Below are positions 7,704 through 9,921 of a DNA stretch of 9,921 nucleotides, piece by piece. The notes beneath the pieces were generated by a model. It had not been told where the DNA came from and searched no databases. It saw nothing but the letters and a program-made list of their open reading frames with translations. How positions within the stretch are numbered: position 1 is the first letter of the stretch; each line of letters opens with the position of its first letter. Position numbers and translations under genes: made by a program. This DNA comes from Pirellulales bacterium (GTDB lineage Bacteria > Planctomycetota > Planctomycetia > Pirellulales > JAICIG01): NCBI GenBank assembly GCA_025924495.1, contig JAICIG010000297.1:1-9921 (forward strand), read 5' to 3'.

Positions 7704-8078
7704 TCAGCGAATATCCGGCGCCACAAGTCGCTGCTTCAAGACGCTCGCCGGCGGCGGCACGCTCGGTCGGCCGGGAGGCGGCTCCCATAAGGGGATGATG
7801 CTGCGGCCGGGCGTCTCCGAACGAGGAGCGAAATTGATCAGCACGCCCGTCCCTAACGTAATGCAGCACAGAACAAAGCCGGCAATGGCCGCGCGCAAAC
7901 TATTCGGATAGCCACGCCACGCGGCAATGACGCCGACGGTTCCGCAGAGCAAACCGATCGCGCTGAGCGGAATCGAGATTACCGGCAGCAGAATCAGTAT
8001 GGCGGCAACTGATCCGAGCGCGGCGGCAGCCAGACCGACTTCGACCACGGGTAGGGGCGGCGGAGGAAATTCCTTCAT
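7704..8078 (-). CDS. Small three-helix membrane protein, last gene of the cox cluster
   Basis: A 124-residue protein of unknown function. It starts with a short proline-rich cytoplasmic segment (KEFPPPPLP), then has three hydrophobic segments at about residues 13-31, 35-54 and 62-83. It ends in a proline-rich, positively charged tail of about 40 residues (WEPPPGRPSVPPP). Glycine/alanine-rich helices with a short WRGYPNS linker resemble DUF4190-like small membrane proteins; this is weak resemblance only. The ATG at 8078 was chosen over the in-frame start at 8144 because GGAG lies 8 bases upstream and the longer form would overlap the subunit IV gene. It follows subunit IV by 34 bases on the same strand, so it is probably co-transcribed with the oxidase and may be an accessory or assembly protein; that is inference from position. 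Confidence 0.75.
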   Translation of the reverse strand: MKEFPPPPLPVVEVGLAAAALGSVAAILILLPVISIPLSAIGLLCGTVGVIAAWRGYPNSLRAAIAGFVLCCITLGTGVLINFAPRSETPGRSIIPLWEPPPGRPSVPPPASVLKQRLVAPDIR

Positions 8079-8086
8079 GACAAGTA

Positions 8087-8090
8087 CTCC
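8087..8090 (-). promoter_or_regulatory. Ribosome binding site that decides the start at 8078
   Basis: GGAG on the minus strand, 8 bases before the ATG at 8078. The alternative upstream start at 8144 lies inside the subunit IV gene. Confidence 0.5.
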
Positions 8091-8112
8091 AAGCCGACGA
8101 GGCGCTCGCTTG

Positions 8113-8418
8113 TTAATGGCCAGGCATGCCGGGAACCATGCCACGAGTAAGATAGTCGCACATCGTGAGCGCGATCAGAATTAACAACCAGAACAGGGCC
8201 ACGGCGATTACCGCCCAAGTCAGTTTGGGGCTGTGCAGGGCGTGCATGAAGAACAGCACGACGAGCCCTCCTTTGATAACGGCAATGCCTAACCCCGCCG
8301 TGATATGCCAGTGGCCGGCCAAAGGAATGAACGACACGCCGACCGTCGCCACGGTCAAAACCAGAAGCGCGGCGAGCACGGATGCATAGGTCGATACCGA
8401 AAGAATCCGCTCTGACAT
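8113..8418 (-). CDS. Cytochrome c oxidase subunit IV (caa3-type)
   Basis: A 101-residue inner-membrane protein with three predicted helices at about 9-31, 38-61 and 66-87. It matches the small bacterial subunit IV of aa3/caa3 oxidases: a histidine-containing turn (AGHWHIT, 34-40), the diagnostic second helix IKGGLVVLFFMHALHSPKL (48-66) and a third aromatic helix. The subunit has no redox centres; it is thought to help assemble or stabilise the complex. It lies 15 bases downstream of subunit III, with GGAG 9 bases before its ATG, consistent with one operon. The short length is usual for this family. Identification rests on the FFMHAL-type motif and gene order. Confidence 0.86.
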   Translation of the reverse strand: MSERILSVSTYASVLAALLVLTVATVGVSFIPLAGHWHITAGLGIAVIKGGLVVLFFMHALHSPKLTWAVIAVALFWLLILIALTMCDYLTRGMVPGMPGH

Positions 8419-8433
8419 CTGCAGTCGCTCCGT

Positions 8434-9180
8434 TCACAAGTGCAAGCTTTCGCGTGTGTGCGTGCCCAGCAGATACAGCATCGGCAGCAGGAAGATCCAG
8501 ACCAGGTCGACGAAGTGCCAGTACAAGGCAAGCACATCGACCGGCGCGTAGTACTCGCGGTTAAAGCGGCCCTGCCCGGCCAGCACCGCGATAATCGCCA
8601 CGGCGCACAGCCCAATCGTGACGTGCAAGGCATGGAAGCCCGTCATGATCCAATAGAACAGCAGGAACAGCTTGACGTGCGGAACTTCGCCCGGGCTCAA
8701 GCCTTGTTCCGCAACCCATTCCTGCGAGACAAACCGCCAGCCGGGAATCAGATTCTCGACATAGTCGGTGTAGTATTCGTAGGCTTTGAGCCCCATGAAA
8801 CAGAGCCCGAACATACCGGTCAGCGCCAGGCAGGTCACGATCGCCCGAGGTCGACTAAGCCGGGCATAATGTACGGCCAACACCATCGTGAAACTGCTGA
8901 CGAGCAGCACAATGGTATTGATGCCGCCGATGGCCCAGTTCAATTTCTCGCTCGCCTTCTCGCAGGCCTCGCCGTACAGAAAGCGATAGATGCCTAGCGA
9001 GACGAAGAGGGTTCCGAAGAACATCACCTCGGTGCCAAGAAACATCCACATGCCGGCAGCCGCAGCATGGCTCTGCTGTTCCAGGTCGTGGTATTGCTCC
9101 TCCAGTCGATGGCGCACGAGCGCCGTATCCTCGAGCATTTCCCGATCGGCCGGCGTCAGCAAGGCATTCTCAGGGCTCAT
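8434..9180 (-). CDS. coxC: Cytochrome c oxidase subunit III
   Basis: A 248-residue integral membrane subunit of the haem-copper oxidase that reduces O2 to water in the inner membrane; subunit III holds no metals but supports stability and proton uptake. A charged cytoplasmic N-terminus of about 40 residues precedes five predicted helices (about 44-64, 82-104, 114-133, 170-198, 217-239), the five-helix bacterial form. Landmarks are [12 protein letters not shown] (45-56, E51), [17 protein letters not shown] (175-191) and [20 protein letters not shown] (210-229). The ATG overlaps the 3' end of the subunit I gene by 11 bases, with GAAGG 6 bases upstream, suggesting translational coupling. It stops with TGA. 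Confidence 0.95.
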   Translation of the reverse strand: MSPENALLTPADREMLEDTALVRHRLEEQYHDLEQQSHAAAAGMWMFLGTEVMFFGTLFVSLGIYRFLYGEACEKASEKLNWAIGGINTIVLLVSSFTMVLAVHYARLSRPRAIVTCLALTGMFGLCFMGLKAYEYYTDYVENLIPGWRFVSQEWVAEQGLSPGEVPHVKLFLLFYWIMTGFHALHVTIGLCAVAIIAVLAGQGRFNREYYAPVDVLALYWHFVDLVWIFLLPMLYLLGTHTRESLHL

Positions 9181-9919
9181 TTTGCGCCTTCTGCAGGTGA
9201 TATTGATAAGGGCCGCGGACGACGACCGGGGTCACGGCGAAGTTCTCCTTGGGAGGCGGCGAGGCAGTTTGCCATTCCAGTCCCGTTGCGCCCCACGGGT
9301 TCGCGCCGGCGCGTTTGCCGTACCGCAACGACAGCGGCAGATAGAACAGCGGCAGCACATAGCCGACCGACAGAATCGAAGCCCCGGCCGTCGAGAGCAC
9401 GTTCCAGACTTCGAATTCGGCGACGTATTTGTGATAACGCCGCGGCATGCCGTTGTAACCGACGACGAATTGCGGCAGGAACGTCAGGAAGAAGCCGACG
9501 AAGATGATGATCGCGCTTATACGCGCCCACCATTCGGAATATATGCGGCCGGTAATCTTCGGCCACCAGTAGTGCAGGCCGCCCATATAAGCCATCACCA
9601 TGCCGCCGACCATGATGAAGTGAAAGTGTGCAATGACGAAGTAGGTATCGTGCACGTGCATGTCGACGCCTAGCGAGGCCAGGAACAAGCCGGTCATGCC
9701 GCCGACAGTAAACAGCGAAACAAAGCCAAGGGCAAACAGCATAGGCGCCTGAAACGACACGGAACTCTTGTAGAGCGTTGCCGTCCAGTTGAAGACCTTG
9801 ATTGCCGAAGGCACGGCGACCAGAAAGCTCAGACTGGAAAAGATCAAGGCCGAATACAATGAGATGCCGGCCACGAACATATGATGTCCCCACACCAGAA
9901 AGCCCAGGCAGGCGATGCC
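9170..9919 (-). CDS. coxA: Cytochrome c oxidase subunit I, C-terminal part (5' end outside window)
   Basis: The catalytic subunit of an A-type haem-copper oxidase, carrying haem a and the haem a3-CuB centre where O2 is reduced. Only about the last 250 residues are present; the frame is open to the window edge. The upstream end contains VWGHHMF, whose two histidines are CuB ligands. PSAIKVFNW carries the K-channel lysine. [12 protein letters not shown] follows, in which the first His of HFH ligates haem a3 and the second haem a. Then come [32 protein letters not shown] and the [10 protein letters not shown] segment. The C-terminal tail (about 40 residues) is hydrophilic and proline-rich. It stops with TGA inside the start of coxC. 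Subunit II (coxB) is expected upstream, outside the window. Confidence 0.96.
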   Translation of the reverse strand, partial: GIACLGFLVWGHHMFVAGISLYSALIFSSLSFLVAVPSAIKVFNWTATLYKSSVSFQAPMLFALGFVSLFTVGGMTGLFLASLGVDMHVHDTYFVIAHFHFIMVGGMVMAYMGGLHYWWPKITGRIYSEWWARISAIIIFVGFFLTFLPQFVVGYNGMPRRYHKYVAEFEVWNVLSTAGASILSVGYVLPLFYLPLSLRYGKRAGANPWGATGLEWQTASPPPKENFAVTPVVVRGPYQYHLQKAQNEP

Positions 9920-9921
9920 GA

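Overview
This GC-rich window looks like a planctomycete chromosome, probably Pirellulales-like. That is inferred from gene content: an exported sulfatase of the formylglycine type, a Tat-exported DUF1501 protein, a Tat-exported Gfo/Idh/MocA oxidoreductase and an aa3/caa3-type oxidase operon close together. I could not test the taxonomy by similarity search.

Plus-strand half (1-5352): the 3' end of pheT (phenylalanyl-tRNA synthetase beta chain) ends in a good intrinsic terminator. A small unrecognised protein (1310-1801) follows, and its stop overlaps the start of an exported sulfatase (1798-3579) by 4 bases. A 378-base gap holds two perfect hairpins, a larger nested palindrome and a candidate promoter. 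After it comes a Tat-exported DUF1501 protein (3958-5352).

Minus-strand half (5444-9921), read from right to left: cytochrome c oxidase subunit I (partial), subunit III (11-base overlap), subunit IV, a small three-helix membrane protein, a Tat-exported Gfo/Idh/MocA oxidoreductase and an exported peroxiredoxin. The first four are tightly packed and probably one operon. The last two have longer upstream gaps and may be transcribed separately.

The standout is the peroxiredoxin at 5444-5974. A conventional gene caller would break it in two at an in-frame TGA (5771-5773). That TGA sits exactly at the peroxidatic cysteine of the family motif PxxxTxxC, and the frame on both sides is intact and clearly peroxiredoxin. 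Immediately downstream the mRNA can fold into a two-part stem-loop: a 7-bp upper stem and a 5-base loop with G in position 2, 21 bases after the TGA. This matches the known geometry of bacterial SECIS elements. TGA is an ordinary stop for at least four other genes in the window, so the code is not reassigned globally. The best reading is a selenoprotein: an exported peroxiredoxin using selenocysteine as its attacking residue. The alternative is a single-base TGC-to-TGA nonsense mutation or sequence error. The selenocysteine machinery (selA, selB, selC, selD) is not in this window and must be sought elsewhere in the genome.
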